Below, piece after piece: positions 9,151-18,009 of a stretch of DNA of 64,000 nucleotides. A program made the translations under genes and the position numbers. The notes beneath the pieces are model-generated. The model was given only the letters and a program-made list of their open reading frames with translations. It ran no database searches and had not been told where the DNA came from. Source of the DNA: Thermococcus sibiricus MM 739 (GTDB taxonomy: Archaea; Methanobacteriota_B; Thermococci; Thermococcales; Thermococcaceae). Within the stretch, counting starts at the first letter, position 1, and each line of letters begins with the position of its first letter. Where the stretch lies: contig NC_012883.1 in the NCBI RefSeq assembly GCF_000022545.1, forward strand, positions 922,276 to 986,275, given 5' to 3'.

Positions 9151-9664
9151 ATCCTTCCAAATAGGGGAGAAGGAGATAGTAATAGCCATATTATTTGACA
9201 AAAAAATACAGGGTATAACTTTCTCTTTTGATGGAGAACAGTTCCTCCAAGAAAGAGTAAACGCTCTTGTTGAGCACCTCACCAACAGAGGAGTCAAAGT
9301 TAACCTTGAAGAAAGAGATAGTGAATTACCAGCCTTAGTTTACAAGATTCTTATTGGAGAAATCAGGAATCAAGATGGCTTGGAATATCTCAGCTTTGAG
9401 GGGACTACTCCTTTTGAGAAGAAAGTTTACGAAACACTTACAAAAAAGGTTAAAAGAGGGGAAGTCATAACATATGGTGAGCTAGCTAAAATGCTTAGGA
9501 GCTCACCAAGAGCTATTGGTGGAGCCATGAAAAGGAACCCTTACCCAATAATAGTTCCCTGCCACCGAGTGATTGCTTCAAATAACATTGGAAATTATAC
9601 ACCAAAAAGAGAGTATAAAAGATTCTTACTTGAAACTGAGGGGGTGAAAACGTGGACAAGTTGA
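9137..9664 (+). CDS. ogt: Methylated-DNA-protein-cysteine methyltransferase
   Basis: Suicide repair protein that removes alkyl groups from O6 of guanine. The 175 residues carry the active site PCHRV near residue 147, the helix-turn-helix RAIGGAMKRNPYP with its Arg finger, and the GEVITYGELA segment. The start is ATG 9137 after GGTG; TTG 9122 upstream has no ribosome site. It overlaps trmJ by 14 bases and is overlapped by the TPR gene, suggesting one message. Length fits thermococcal Ogt. Confidence 0.95.
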   Translation: MISIKSFQIGEKEIVIAILFDKKIQGITFSFDGEQFLQERVNALVEHLTNRGVKVNLEERDSELPALVYKILIGEIRNQDGLEYLSFEGTTPFEKKVYETLTKKVKRGEVITYGELAKMLRSSPRAIGGAMKRNPYPIIVPCHRVIASNNIGNYTPKREYKRFLLETEGVKTWTS

Positions 9665-10683
9665 AGGCCTACATAATAGGATTTGTAATATTGGTCATCG
9701 CGATAGCAGTTGGGATAATTTACAAATGGGGCTTTTGGATGCTGGTGAGAATTGTCCTGGGACTAGGATTTTTAGGCATGACACTGATGCTAGGATTTTT
9801 CTTAGCACTAACCCTTTATGCAGAAAGCTGGAAGTATGCAGGATTATTAGTCATTCCAACAGTGCTTAGTGCTTATGCGACATACTTGAGTATTACATGG
9901 CAAAAGCTCAAAATAGTCGGAGGGATCATACTATTATTCGCTTTAGGCCTAGTTTTTGGGATTTGGTATATAAGCGAACCAGACTTAAGTTTAATGGATC
10001 GATTCAGAAGTGCCGAAAGCCTTGAAAAGTCTGGAAAATACAAAGCGGCCGCAAGAAAGTATGAAAAGAAAGGGAACTACTCAAAGGCTGCGGAGATGTA
10101 TGAAAAACTTGGCTGGATGGAGAGTGCAGCTTGGGCATACGAAAAGGCCGAAAAATACGAAAAAGCAGCAGAAATCTACGAACAGCTTTATGAAAAGGAA
10201 AAAGATACCTATTACCTCAAAGAAGCTCATGAATACTGGAAAAAAGCCGGTAACATGGAGAGGGCTGCAAAAGCCTTGGAGAGATATGCAAATGAAGAAC
10301 CTTGGTTCTGGGAAGACGTAGCGAAGCTTTATGAAGAGTTAGGTAATGAGGAAAAAGCCAAAGAAGCCTGGGAAAAAGCCCTAGAATACTACAAAGGTGA
10401 AGCCCAAGAGGAAGGAGTTTTCTGGGAGGATGTCGGCAATATAGCAAAGAAACTTGGAAATGAAGAGCTCGCAAAGGAAGCCTATCAAAAGTTCCTTGAG
10501 TATTGTCTAAAAGAGGCCGAAGAGGATCCAATGTGGTGGAAACACATTGCTGAGGCTTACGAATATCTTGGAGAAAAAGAGAAAGTCGAAGAAGCCAAAA
10601 AGAAATACGAAGAATACAGGCAGAAAATAATGAAGAGCAACGAAGAAACTTCAAATTTCCCAGAAGAAACGGAGGGATCTTAA
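9652..10683 (+). CDS. Membrane-anchored TPR-repeat protein
   Basis: A 343-residue protein with about four hydrophobic segments in the first 110 residues, then a long helical region (about 120-325) of tetratricopeptide-like repeats such as YEKLGWMESAAWAYEKAEKY, ending in an acidic tail. TPR domains serve protein-protein contacts; the repeats should face the cytoplasm or the cell surface depending on the membrane topology, which I cannot settle. Start is GTG 9652 with GGTGA 4 bases before it. It overlaps ogt by 13 bases. The specific role is unknown. Confidence 0.8.
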   Translation: MDKLKAYIIGFVILVIAIAVGIIYKWGFWMLVRIVLGLGFLGMTLMLGFFLALTLYAESWKYAGLLVIPTVLSAYATYLSITWQKLKIVGGIILLFALGLVFGIWYISEPDLSLMDRFRSAESLEKSGKYKAAARKYEKKGNYSKAAEMYEKLGWMESAAWAYEKAEKYEKAAEIYEQLYEKEKDTYYLKEAHEYWKKAGNMERAAKALERYANEEPWFWEDVAKLYEELGNEEKAKEAWEKALEYYKGEAQEEGVFWEDVGNIAKKLGNEELAKEAYQKFLEYCLKEAEEDPMWWKHIAEAYEYLGEKEKVEEAKKKYEEYRQKIMKSNEETSNFPEETEGS

Positions 10684-10708
10684 TAACATTTTCATTTTTG
10701 GGAAACCG

Positions 10709-10716
10709 TTATATAT
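10709..10716 (+). promoter_or_regulatory. TATA box of the NAC gene
   Basis: TTATATAT, preceded by GAAACCG (BRE-like), lies 31 bases upstream of the NAC ATG. This is the expected placement for an archaeal promoter with a very short leader. Confidence 0.65.
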
Positions 10717-10746
10717 TCTTTTCTTGATTCCTTTCTGGTGGTAATT

Positions 10747-11088
10747 ATGATGCCAATGAAGGGTATGAATCCCAAACAGATGCAAAAACTCATGAAACAA
10801 CTTGGAATTAAGATGGAAGAGCTTGAGGGAGTTAAAGAAGTTGTAATAAAGCTTGAAAACAAAGAAATTATAATCAAAGACGCCGCAGTAACTGTAGTAA
10901 CTGCAATGGGAGAAAAGAGCTATCAAATAGTGGGCAAAGAGGAAGTTAGAGAAGTTCTCAACATTCCCGAAGAGGACATAAAGCTTGTCATGGAGCAGAC
11001 CGGCGTTGATTATGAAACCGCGAAGAAGGCACTGGAAGAAACGAAAGGCGATTTAGCGGAGGCAATAGTAAAACTCCAAGAGTCTTAA
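10747..11088 (+). CDS. nac: Nascent polypeptide-associated complex protein
   Basis: Ribosome-associated chaperone that contacts nascent chains at the tunnel exit; archaea use a homodimer of this alpha-like subunit. The 113 residues have the basic N-terminal ribosome-binding segment ([14 protein letters not shown]), the NAC beta domain ([16 protein letters not shown]) and a C-terminal UBA domain ([17 protein letters not shown]...GDLAEAI). GGTGGT sits 4 bases before ATG 10747; GTG 10738 is inside the ribosome site. A TATA box lies at 10709. Confidence 0.96.
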   Translation: MMPMKGMNPKQMQKLMKQLGIKMEELEGVKEVVIKLENKEIIIKDAAVTVVTAMGEKSYQIVGKEEVREVLNIPEEDIKLVMEQTGVDYETAKKALEETKGDLAEAIVKLQES

Positions 11089-11174
11089 CCTCTTTTTTCA
11101 TGCTCATTTTCAGCATCCTCATTTTTATAAAATTATCCAAAAAGATATAAACCCTAAAACTTTAACTCTCCTCG

Positions 11175-12449
11175 ATGAAGGCTATTGGAATAATAAGGCA
11201 CTCCCCAAATAAAAGGGTCAATAGAGAGGAGTTTGAAGAGCTTTTGAGGAGTGCTGGCTACGAGATTCTCGCAATAGTTGAACAGGTTAGAGAGGAACAT
11301 CCAAAATACAACATCGGCCCCGGAAAGCTCCAAGAGGTAAAGGAACTAATAAAAGAGCTTAATCCGGATAGAGTAATATTCGCAAATCCCTTAACACCGT
11401 CCCAGTCATTCAACATAACCAAAGAGCTTAGAATCGACGTAATTGACAAATGGCAGCTTGTTCTTGAGATATTTGAAAAGAGGGCACATTCAAAAGAGGC
11501 AAAGCTACAAGTAGAGTTTGCCAATCTTCAATATGAACTCCCTCTAGTTAAAGAAGCCATTAGGAGAATTAAACTTGGGGATAGGGCAGGTTTCAAAGGT
11601 ATGGGGGAATACCAAACACAACAGTACCTCAAACACATACGCTACAGGATGGGGAGAATAAAAAAAGAACTAGAAAAAGTAAAGGCTGATAGAGAAGTTA
11701 AGCGGAAGAGAAGAGAGGAAGTTGGTTTCATATTGATAGCACTAGCTGGTTATACAAACGCCGGTAAATCGACACTTCTCAATACCCTTGCGAATGAAGA
11801 GATAGAAACCAAAATGCAAATGTTTACAACTTTAGATACAACAACAAGAAGATTTATGATGAACGGGAAAAAGACCTTAATAACCGACACCGTCGGATTC
11901 ATAGATGATCTTCCACCGTTTATAGTAGAGGCCTTTCATTCAACTCTGGAAGAGATCATCAAAGCAGACATCATTTTATTAATCCTTGACATCAGCGAAC
12001 CCTGGAGAGAAATAAAAAGAAAGTTTTTAGCATCGATTGAAGTCTTAAAAGAGCTAAAGACATTAGACAAGCCACTCATAATAGTTTTAAATAAAAAAGA
12101 TCTAACCTCCAAAGCAGATGTAGAAGACAAGAAAAAGGCTCTTGAAGAGCTTATAACCAGAAAAGGAATAATTGCACACAGTATTATCCCAATATCAGCA
12201 AAAGAAAATGATTTGGGTGAGCTTAAAAACTCTTTGGAAGAAGTAATGTTCACACTACCAAAATACAGGCTTTTTGAAGTTCTAGTAAGGGACAAAGAGA
12301 AAGTTCCCAAGGTCATGGCAATGATAAATTCAATTGGGGAGATTTTAGACATCAAATACGGGGACACTACAAAAATTTTTGCTTATATCCAGATTGGTAT
12401 GATAAAAAGTTTAACAAAAATGGGTGTAGAGTTAAAGCACCCGAGCTAA
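11175..12449 (+). CDS. hflX: GTPase HflX
   Basis: Ribosome-binding GTPase that in characterised relatives splits or rescues stalled ribosomes. The 424 residues comprise the HflX N-terminal domain with the glycine-rich NIGPGKLQEV segment, a coiled linker with the GMGEYQTQQYLKHIRYRMGR stretch, and a G domain with G1 GYTNAGKST, G3 DTVGFIDDLP, G4 NKKD and G5 SAK. A TATA-like AAAGATATAAAC lies about 30 bases upstream, and the ATG has no GGTGA site, so translation may be leaderless. It converges on the UPF0201 gene with no gap. Confidence 0.94.
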   Translation: MKAIGIIRHSPNKRVNREEFEELLRSAGYEILAIVEQVREEHPKYNIGPGKLQEVKELIKELNPDRVIFANPLTPSQSFNITKELRIDVIDKWQLVLEIFEKRAHSKEAKLQVEFANLQYELPLVKEAIRRIKLGDRAGFKGMGEYQTQQYLKHIRYRMGRIKKELEKVKADREVKRKRREEVGFILIALAGYTNAGKSTLLNTLANEEIETKMQMFTTLDTTTRRFMMNGKKTLITDTVGFIDDLPPFIVEAFHSTLEEIIKADIILLILDISEPWREIKRKFLASIEVLKELKTLDKPLIIVLNKKDLTSKADVEDKKKALEELITRKGIIAHSIIPISAKENDLGELKNSLEEVMFTLPKYRLFEVLVRDKEKVPKVMAMINSIGEILDIKYGDTTKIFAYIQIGMIKSLTKMGVELKHPS

Positions 12450-12857
12450 TTACTCTATCGGCACTCCATCCTTTGTTCTTGGTGCAAGCCATTTCATAAG
12501 TCTCTGGGGTTCTTTTGTTCGTATTATAATTGTTATTGGGCCCAAAGGCGATTCTTCATTGAAGTTAACTTTTCCCACATATGCTACCTGTTTGTGTACT
12601 TTGATTATTATTTCCTCTCCGAAGTAACCCTCTTCAAGCATGGCTCTAGCAGTGTCCAAAATTTGTTGACCTCTAAAGAGCTCATAGAGCTTCTGTAAAG
12701 CTTTTTTGTCTTTAGTCTTCCCGAGTAGCAGTATGTATTCCCCTTTATCAAAGGCATGGAATTCAAGAGGAGATACCAGATTGAGCATTGCCTCTTTGAC
12801 TTTCTCTATATCCTCCGTGGGATAAACATGAGCTTCAACTTCCACTTCTTCAAACAT
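12450..12857 (-). CDS. UPF0201 family RNA-binding-like protein
   Basis: A 135-residue protein of the archaeal UPF0201 family, seen in [21 protein letters not shown] and the [12 protein letters not shown]...[10 protein letters not shown] core. The family adopts a ribosomal-protein-L5-like fold and is assumed to bind RNA, but no function is established. Start ATG 12857 has GGTGA 5 bases before it, so the GTG at 12866 is rejected. It is divergent from the prolidase gene. Confidence 0.88.
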   Translation of the reverse strand: MFEEVEVEAHVYPTEDIEKVKEAMLNLVSPLEFHAFDKGEYILLLGKTKDKKALQKLYELFRGQQILDTARAMLEEGYFGEEIIIKVHKQVAYVGKVNFNEESPLGPITIIIRTKEPQRLMKWLAPRTKDGVPIE

Positions 12858-12950
12858 CTCACTCACCAGAGGTAGTTGGAAAGTAGCTTTTTGAAGTTTT
12901 TGACCAAAAACATTTTATTGTTATCATGCTCATCTCAATTGGTGAAACTC

Positions 12951-13994
12951 ATGGAAAGGATTAAGGGTATTAGAAATTATATTCAAAAAAATGAAGTCGA
13001 TGCTGCTTTAATAACAAGCGCTCCCAATCTTTTTTACTTTGTGGGAACCGCACCTCTTATTGGTGGATACCTTGTTGTGACCCCCGAAGAAGAGATTCTC
13101 CTCGTTCCAGAACTTGAATACGAGCAGGCAAAAGAAGAAGCCCACGTTGAAGTTGAGAAGTTCAAGAAAACGGACGAGCTCTATGAGTACCTTAAGCGTT
13201 TTAAATCACTTGCCGTTGAGGGTACAATAAGCCTATCTTTCAACAACACCTTAAAAGAGAAAGCTCAGATAGAAGAATTCAAACTTCTGGACGATATAAT
13301 AAAGGAACTTAGAATGATAAAGACTGAGGAAGAGATAAAACTCATTGAAGACGCATGTAAATTGGCCGATATAGGCGTAATGACCGCTATAGAGGAGATA
13401 AGAGAAGGAAAGCGCGAGAAGGAAGTTGCCGCTAAGGTTGAATATGTTATGAAAATGGAAGGTGCCGAAAAGCCTGCTTTTGACACGATAATTGCAAGTG
13501 GTCATCGTTCCGCTCTACCCCATGGGATTGCAAGCGATAAGAGAATTGAAAAAGGTGATCTTGTGGTCATGGATCTCGGGGCACTCTACAGGCACTACAA
13601 CTCTGACATAACGAGGACAATAGTAGTGGGAAGCCCAAACGAGAAGCAGAAGGAGATTTACGAAATAGTTCTTGAGGCACAGAAAAAAGCCGTTGAAGCT
13701 GCAAAACCAGGAATGACAGGAAAAGAACTGGACAGTATTGCAAGGGACATAATAACGGAGTATGGCTACGGAGATAAGTTTATCCACTCACTCGGCCATG
13801 GAATAGGTCTTCAGGTTCACGAGTGGCCAAGAGCTTCTCAATATGATGAAACGGTCCTAAAAGAAGGTATGGTAATAACCATAGAACCGGGCATATACAT
13901 TCCAAAGTTCGGTGGCGTTAGAATTGAGGATACTATAGTTATCACGAATGATGGCGCAAAAAGGTTAACAAAGACTGAAAGGGAGCTTATTTAA
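12951..13994 (+). CDS. pepQ: Xaa-Pro dipeptidase (prolidase, M24)
   Basis: Cleaves dipeptides with C-terminal proline, completing peptide breakdown in the cytosol. The 347 residues match thermococcal prolidase in length. The dinuclear metal site is visible as Asp in VMDLGALYRHYNSDITRT (two ligands), His in HSLGHGIGLQVHEWP, and Glu in EPGIYIP and RIEDT. The long open frame extends back to 12876, but GGTGAAACTC places the start at ATG 12951. The N-terminal domain contains the YFVGTAPLIGGYLVV pattern of the family. Confidence 0.96.
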   Translation: MERIKGIRNYIQKNEVDAALITSAPNLFYFVGTAPLIGGYLVVTPEEEILLVPELEYEQAKEEAHVEVEKFKKTDELYEYLKRFKSLAVEGTISLSFNNTLKEKAQIEEFKLLDDIIKELRMIKTEEEIKLIEDACKLADIGVMTAIEEIREGKREKEVAAKVEYVMKMEGAEKPAFDTIIASGHRSALPHGIASDKRIEKGDLVVMDLGALYRHYNSDITRTIVVGSPNEKQKEIYEIVLEAQKKAVEAAKPGMTGKELDSIARDIITEYGYGDKFIHSLGHGIGLQVHEWPRASQYDETVLKEGMVITIEPGIYIPKFGGVRIEDTIVITNDGAKRLTKTERELI

Positions 13995-14056
13995 ACTTTG
14001 CTAAAGCCCGAAGGTTTTTCATCTTTTATATTCTCTCCCTCGACTTTTAAACAATT

Positions 14057-15331
14057 TTAATCCACAAGTTCACCCAGAAGATACGTTGAAGTTGTCTTCG
14101 TGACTTTTACCTTCACAAATTCTCCAACCGGCGCTTCGGGGAGGATTATGTCCTTGTAGTTCATAGTCCTTCCTTCTATTCCTCCTTTCTTCCCTTCACC
14201 GTGTGTCAAAACCTCCATCTCTCTCCCCAAGTATCTTCGGTTTATCTCATAGCTTATCGAAAGCCTGAGCCGGTGTAAATAGCGGGAGCGCTCCTTTACC
14301 CTCCACCCCACTATTTGATCTTTCATCCTTGCCGCTACCGTTCCCGGTCTCGGTGAGAAGCGCGAAACATTTATCTTGTCTGGTCTAACCCTCTTTATGA
14401 GCTCCACTGTGTTTTGAAATGCCTCCTCACTTTCTCCAGGAAAGCCGACGATTATATCGGTGTTCAGGTTAAGGTCTTTGATATGCTTTCTAAACTCCCT
14501 AACTATCTCTTCAAACTCCTCAACCGTATAAGGTCTTCCCATTCTCTTCAAAATCTCGTTGTCACCACTTTGCACCGGCAAATGCAGAAATTTGTAGATT
14601 TTATTATCCTTGTAAGCCTCTATCAGTTCGTCGAGTACTTTGACGGCGTTGTTAGGGTTCATCATGCCAACCCTTATCCTAAACTCGCCTTCTATTGATG
14701 TGATCTCATCCAAAAGCCTTGCTAAGTTCGTACCTATGTCAAATCCGTAGCATCCTGTGTCTTCGCTTGAGAGCTGAATCTCTTTGTATCCCTTGGCTAC
14801 AGCTTCCTTCACCCACTTCACAATAAGCCCGGGCTTGTAGCTCTTCAAAACCCCTCTTGCAAATCTTGTGGCGCAGTAGGTGCATGCGTTCAGACAGCCT
14901 TCGCTTATCGGAACTACGAAAACAACTCCTCCCTTCCACACCCGGGGGATTTCAAGCTTGTCAATGCTTCTCTCTCTCCATCCTTCAACGTTGATTAACT
15001 TTTCTCCTCTTTCGGCAAGTTCAATTGCTCCAATAATTCTATCTATGCTTTTGACTCCAAGAATCCCTGAAACCCTCTCATCTATTGCGCTGGGATTAAC
15101 ATGAGGCAAACAACCGGTAACTATTACCCTTTTTCCGCTGTCCAAGAGCTCTTTAATCCTTCTTGCCATGTGCTTTTCTGTTGGATCTTTAACGGCACAG
15201 GTATTCATGATGACATAGTCTGCGCTATCCAAGTCAACTACCTCATAGCCAGCTCTGAGAAGCAGAGCTTCCATCATCTCGGCGTCTGCTTTGTTCCTTG
15301 TACATCCATAAGTTTCTATGTGAACCCTCAT
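14057..15331 (-). CDS. tRNA-t6A37 methylthiotransferase (MtaB-like radical SAM)
   Basis: Adds a methylthio group to threonylcarbamoyladenosine-37 of tRNA. The 424 residues have the UPF0004 domain with three cluster cysteines (ETYGCTRNKAD, NTCAVKDPTE, TGCLPHVNP), the radical SAM cluster CLNACTYC, the DIIVGFPGE motif and a C-terminal TRAM domain ending GELVD. Two [4Fe-4S] clusters are expected. The frame runs on upstream to 15493, but the family start is ATG 15331, preceded by GGAG and by a TATA-like TTTTTAAAT about 25 bases further up. Archaeal members are close to eukaryotic CDKAL1. Confidence 0.93.
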   Translation of the reverse strand: MRVHIETYGCTRNKADAEMMEALLLRAGYEVVDLDSADYVIMNTCAVKDPTEKHMARRIKELLDSGKRVIVTGCLPHVNPSAIDERVSGILGVKSIDRIIGAIELAERGEKLINVEGWRERSIDKLEIPRVWKGGVVFVVPISEGCLNACTYCATRFARGVLKSYKPGLIVKWVKEAVAKGYKEIQLSSEDTGCYGFDIGTNLARLLDEITSIEGEFRIRVGMMNPNNAVKVLDELIEAYKDNKIYKFLHLPVQSGDNEILKRMGRPYTVEEFEEIVREFRKHIKDLNLNTDIIVGFPGESEEAFQNTVELIKRVRPDKINVSRFSPRPGTVAARMKDQIVGWRVKERSRYLHRLRLSISYEINRRYLGREMEVLTHGEGKKGGIEGRTMNYKDIILPEAPVGEFVKVKVTKTTSTYLLGELVD

Positions 15332-15415
15332 CGCACTCCAATCTCTTAGAGCATTTAAAAAGATATGGTAGCAAAGATAGGTATTTAACCATCCGAGGAG
15401 GATGGGTGATGTAAC

Positions 15416-15466
15416 ATGAAGGCATGCATAGTCCATGACTCTACGCATGGAACAGCGAAATATTAG
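15416..15466 (+). pseudogene. Possible N-terminal remnant of a flavodoxin-like gene
   Basis: A 16-codon frame, MKACIVHDSTHGTAKY, with GGTGA 6 bases before its ATG and a TATA-like GGTATTTAAC about 35 bases before that. The peptide matches the first strand and FMN phosphate loop of flavodoxins (pattern MKALIVYDS.HGNT). It then stops where the convergent small membrane gene ends. This suggests a deletion that removed the rest of a flavodoxin gene and left its promoter and start. The call rests on 16 residues, so chance resemblance is possible. Confidence 0.4.
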
Positions 15467-15654
15467 ATTCTTGACCTTTTGTCTAAGAGCCATAGGACAA
15501 GCCCTACCAGGCCAACAAAGAGCACGATTCCGATCATTGTTATCAAGATGTTAGTGTAAGTTGCAAGAATTCTCGTGAGGATTACCAGGAAGGCCATTGC
15601 AAGAGCAAGGCCCACAATTAGAAAGAGAGTCCCAAATTCTTCCAGTATCCTCAT
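15463..15654 (-). CDS. Small two-helix membrane protein
   Basis: A 63-residue protein with two hydrophobic segments (LFLIVGLALAMAFLVILTRI and ILITMIGIVLFVGLVGLVLW) and a basic C-terminus (DKRSRI). No family recognised. The ATG at 15654 overlaps the stop of the UPF0282 gene as ATGA, and the GGTGGT ribosome site lies inside that gene. Translational coupling with the upstream metallo-hydrolase is therefore likely. Confidence 0.7.
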   Translation of the reverse strand: MRILEEFGTLFLIVGLALAMAFLVILTRILATYTNILITMIGIVLFVGLVGLVLWLLDKRSRI

Positions 15655-16565
15655 AAATACCACCCCACGTCAAACGGCACTTCCGCTTCTTCTCCTTTCT
15701 CAATTTTGTGCAGTTCTTTTCTATAGGCTTCCAACGGTCTGTCTTCCTTTTTTAAGAAGCGGGCAAATGTTAAGGCCTGTTTCTCAAGCTGCTCCAAGAA
15801 TTCCGGATATCTTTTATCTCTAATAAGGTGGTGATCCAAGATAACCTCCGCATTAGTCTCCTTTATTATTTCATTAAGATTCTTAAGCCCTGTACTCCAA
15901 GCTTCTTTAACTCGATATCCTTCAAGGTAAGTCGGGGGGCCACCAGTGATTAACAAATCGGGCATCTGTTTGATTATCCATTCCTTGGAGGCCCGATTCA
16001 AAAGCTGGATATCACTTGCATGGATCAACCTTTGTTTTCCATCATCCACCATAACCATCACAACAAAGCCAAGCTTTGAGCCTTCACTTCCATGCGGGAC
16101 GGCTGGAGAAAATTCCATGATAAAGTCACCAAAATCAAAGAACTTTCCATCGGCATGCTCAATTTTTTCCACTATTTTTTCTGCCTCCTTGAGGAAAGCC
16201 CATGCCCTCTTCTTCTGACTGAAGTTTATGTTCTCCCTGGGGTGCTTTATAAAAAGGGTTTTCCTGCTGTAAATATCCTTCGCTTTTTCAGGAGAAGAGC
16301 TTTCATAAATCCCCTCAAAGAATGGAGTGTGGTGATCGTAATGGTAGTGAGAAATTGTTATTATCTGGGCTTTTCTTGAATACTGTTGTATTTTTTCTCT
16401 TGCTTTTTGTAGGGCTTCAAGCTCTGCTTTGGCCGGAGAGAGGGAATAGCGCTTTGGACCTAACGCTGCCCCTGGATCGATAAGAATTCCTATCTTTCCA
16501 ATCTCCAAAAACGTTGCAAGACTCCTAACACCAAGACTCTCAGATGCAAGTGGAATAAGCTTCAT
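15651..16565 (-). CDS. UPF0282 family metallo-beta-lactamase-fold protein
   Basis: A 304-residue metallohydrolase-like protein. The metal motif HYHYDHH (SHYHYDHHTPFFEG) fits the HxHxDH signature, with further ligand candidates in PHGSEGSKLG, HASD and DHHL. UPF0282 proteins are conserved in archaea and have no established substrate. Start ATG 16565 follows GGTGACCTT. A small membrane protein is coupled downstream. The fold is clear; the function is open. Confidence 0.88.
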   Translation of the reverse strand: MKLIPLASESLGVRSLATFLEIGKIGILIDPGAALGPKRYSLSPAKAELEALQKAREKIQQYSRKAQIITISHYHYDHHTPFFEGIYESSSPEKAKDIYSRKTLFIKHPRENINFSQKKRAWAFLKEAEKIVEKIEHADGKFFDFGDFIMEFSPAVPHGSEGSKLGFVVMVMVDDGKQRLIHASDIQLLNRASKEWIIKQMPDLLITGGPPTYLEGYRVKEAWSTGLKNLNEIIKETNAEVILDHHLIRDKRYPEFLEQLEKQALTFARFLKKEDRPLEAYRKELHKIEKGEEAEVPFDVGWYL

Positions 16566-16613
16566 AAGGTCACCTTAGGTTTTAAGCTTCTGAGTTTCTT
16601 AAACTTAACTTTG

Positions 16614-16643
16614 AAGTTATAACTTAAAAGTTCTAACTAAAAA
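16614..16643. repeat. AT-rich palindrome, second copy
   Basis: AAGTTATAACTT (16614-16625) is a perfect palindrome, followed by AAAAGTTCTAACTAAAAA, which covers the stop codon of the DUF835 gene. It closely matches the element at 5724-5746. Position after a stop codon suits a transcript-end signal; this is not demonstrated. Confidence 0.45.
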
Positions 16644-17697
16644 TGCGCCTTAGAATTGCAAGCTGATGTTTGTTCCAAGCCCCTTCCTCAATAACTACAA
16701 GGAGCACGCCACTGTTTATCAGTGCAAAATCATTTAATGCAGCTAAAAATTTCGCAATGGACTCAAAGCCATTGTACATCGACAGATACTCCAGACAATC
16801 TATTATCACAACTCCTTCGAGGCCTTTTTCCTTTGCCTCTCTAAAGTACTCGCTTGTAATCTGGGCCATGTACGCAAGATTTGTTGGGGAGAGCCGGCCT
16901 TCTCGCTCTTCAGTGCTCAAATAGTAAACTTTCCACTTTTCCGGAGCGTCTAAACTCCTAACAAACGCCAGTACGGGATAATCCTCGAAGTTTGTCTTTA
17001 TCTTTCTATACTCCTGTGAGGTTATAAGCCTAGCACCGGGCTCCAAAACAACTTTTATTTTGACGGGCTCCTCAAAGAATAAAAACTCCCTGGAAGTTAC
17101 AATCTTTATCATGAAAAAGGCCATACCTACGGAGAGCGCAGTGCCAAGGATTGTCCACACAAAATGAAGTTGTGGAAGACTCAGCCTTACTGGATAAAGA
17201 AGAACGAATATGCCAAACACAATCATTAAGATGCCGAGATAAAGGCTATTTCTCTGCTTTTTACTCATTGTTAGGAAAACTAAGCCAGAAAATAAAAAGA
17301 ATATCCCAGAAAGAACAGCAAAAGGCACTTCAACAGAAGAAAAACTGTACGGAAGGTCTAAATGAATTAAAAGCATTCCATAAAGGGCAAAGAGAGGAGG
17401 AATAATTCCTATTGTCTCAGGCTTTAGTAACGTTTTGATGTCCTCATGCTCCTTGAGATATGTCAAAACCCCGTATATCATAGTCCCCGAGAAAAGGGAA
17501 TAAAAAAGTGCAATCTCTTCTTTATTTTCCGTATAAAATGCTACCTGCATTAGTACGAAAAACATCCAAGCGGCGGACCAGCAAAAGAGGGGTTTTATCT
17601 TGTGCTTTAAATATGCATAAGCAAGTACTCCAAAAGTTCCAGTAGCTATAAAAATGCTAAGAACGCGGACAAACAATTCTAGATATTCTTCGTTCAT
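16633..17697 (-). CDS. DUF835 membrane protein
   Basis: A 354-residue protein with about seven hydrophobic segments over residues 5-200 and a C-terminal cytoplasmic domain (about 215-354) of the DUF835 type: EPGARLITSQEYRKI, KVYYLSTEE and GVVIIDCLEYLSMYNGFES. DUF835 is found mainly in Thermococcales and related archaea, often in sensor-like or membrane proteins. Its Walker-B-like IIDCLEYL strand recalls KaiC/RecA folds without a P-loop. Function is unknown; membrane sensing is a guess. An inverted repeat ATGACC/GGTCAT (17699-17724) and a TATA-like TATTTAAATA lie just upstream. Confidence 0.82.
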   Translation of the reverse strand: MNEEYLELFVRVLSIFIATGTFGVLAYAYLKHKIKPLFCWSAAWMFFVLMQVAFYTENKEEIALFYSLFSGTMIYGVLTYLKEHEDIKTLLKPETIGIIPPLFALYGMLLIHLDLPYSFSSVEVPFAVLSGIFFLFSGLVFLTMSKKQRNSLYLGILMIVFGIFVLLYPVRLSLPQLHFVWTILGTALSVGMAFFMIKIVTSREFLFFEEPVKIKVVLEPGARLITSQEYRKIKTNFEDYPVLAFVRSLDAPEKWKVYYLSTEEREGRLSPTNLAYMAQITSEYFREAKEKGLEGVVIIDCLEYLSMYNGFESIAKFLAALNDFALINSGVLLVVIEEGAWNKHQLAILRRIFS

Positions 17698-17778
17698 ATG
17701 ACCACACTCACATCTGAGGTCATATTTAAATATAACCGTGAGAACTAATAAAGTTTTCTTGGTCAGGAGGGAAAAAGA

Positions 17779-17786
17779 TTTTTAAT
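17779..17786 (+). promoter_or_regulatory. TATA-like box of tRNA-Arg
   Basis: TTTTTAAT in the context AAAGATTTTTAATC lies 25-32 bases upstream of the tRNA 5' end, the expected distance for an archaeal promoter. Confidence 0.55.
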
Positions 17787-17810
17787 CTCATTTTCTCTGG
17801 ATATTATCGA

Positions 17811-17888
17811 GGGCCCGTGGCTTAGTCGGGATAGAGCGTCGCCCTCCGGAGGCGAAGATCGCGGGTTCAAATCCCGCCGGGCCCGCCA
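17811..17888 (+). tRNA. tRNA-Arg (anticodon CCG)
   Basis: A full cloverleaf can be drawn. Acceptor stem is GGGCCCG paired with CGGGCCC, the D arm contains TAGTCGGGATAGAGC, and the anticodon stem TCGCC/GGCGA encloses the loop CTCCGGA with anticodon CCG. The T arm is GCGGG-TTCAAAT-CCCGC, the discriminator is G, and CCA is encoded at 17886-17888. It reads CGG codons. A TATA-like box lies about 28 bases upstream. The 3' end marks the left edge of an accessory region, consistent with use as an integration site. Confidence 0.97.
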
Positions 17889-18009
17889 TTTCGAGCTTTT
17901 TTGCATGTTTGCTTTTTAAAAACCCAGGGCTCATTTTTTGCGCGTTTACCTGTACTCGAGAAAAAATTTATCAAACGTTAGTGAGAATGTCTTTTGTGGA
18001 AGGGTTAGT

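Noticed and set aside
12876-12950. N-terminal extension of prolidase
   Set aside because: The frame is open, but GGTGA before ATG 12951 and the 347-residue family length place the start there.
15332-15493. 54-residue N-terminal extension of the methylthiotransferase
   Set aside because: The family begins at MRVHIETYGC; the extension overlaps the convergent flavodoxin remnant and lacks motifs.
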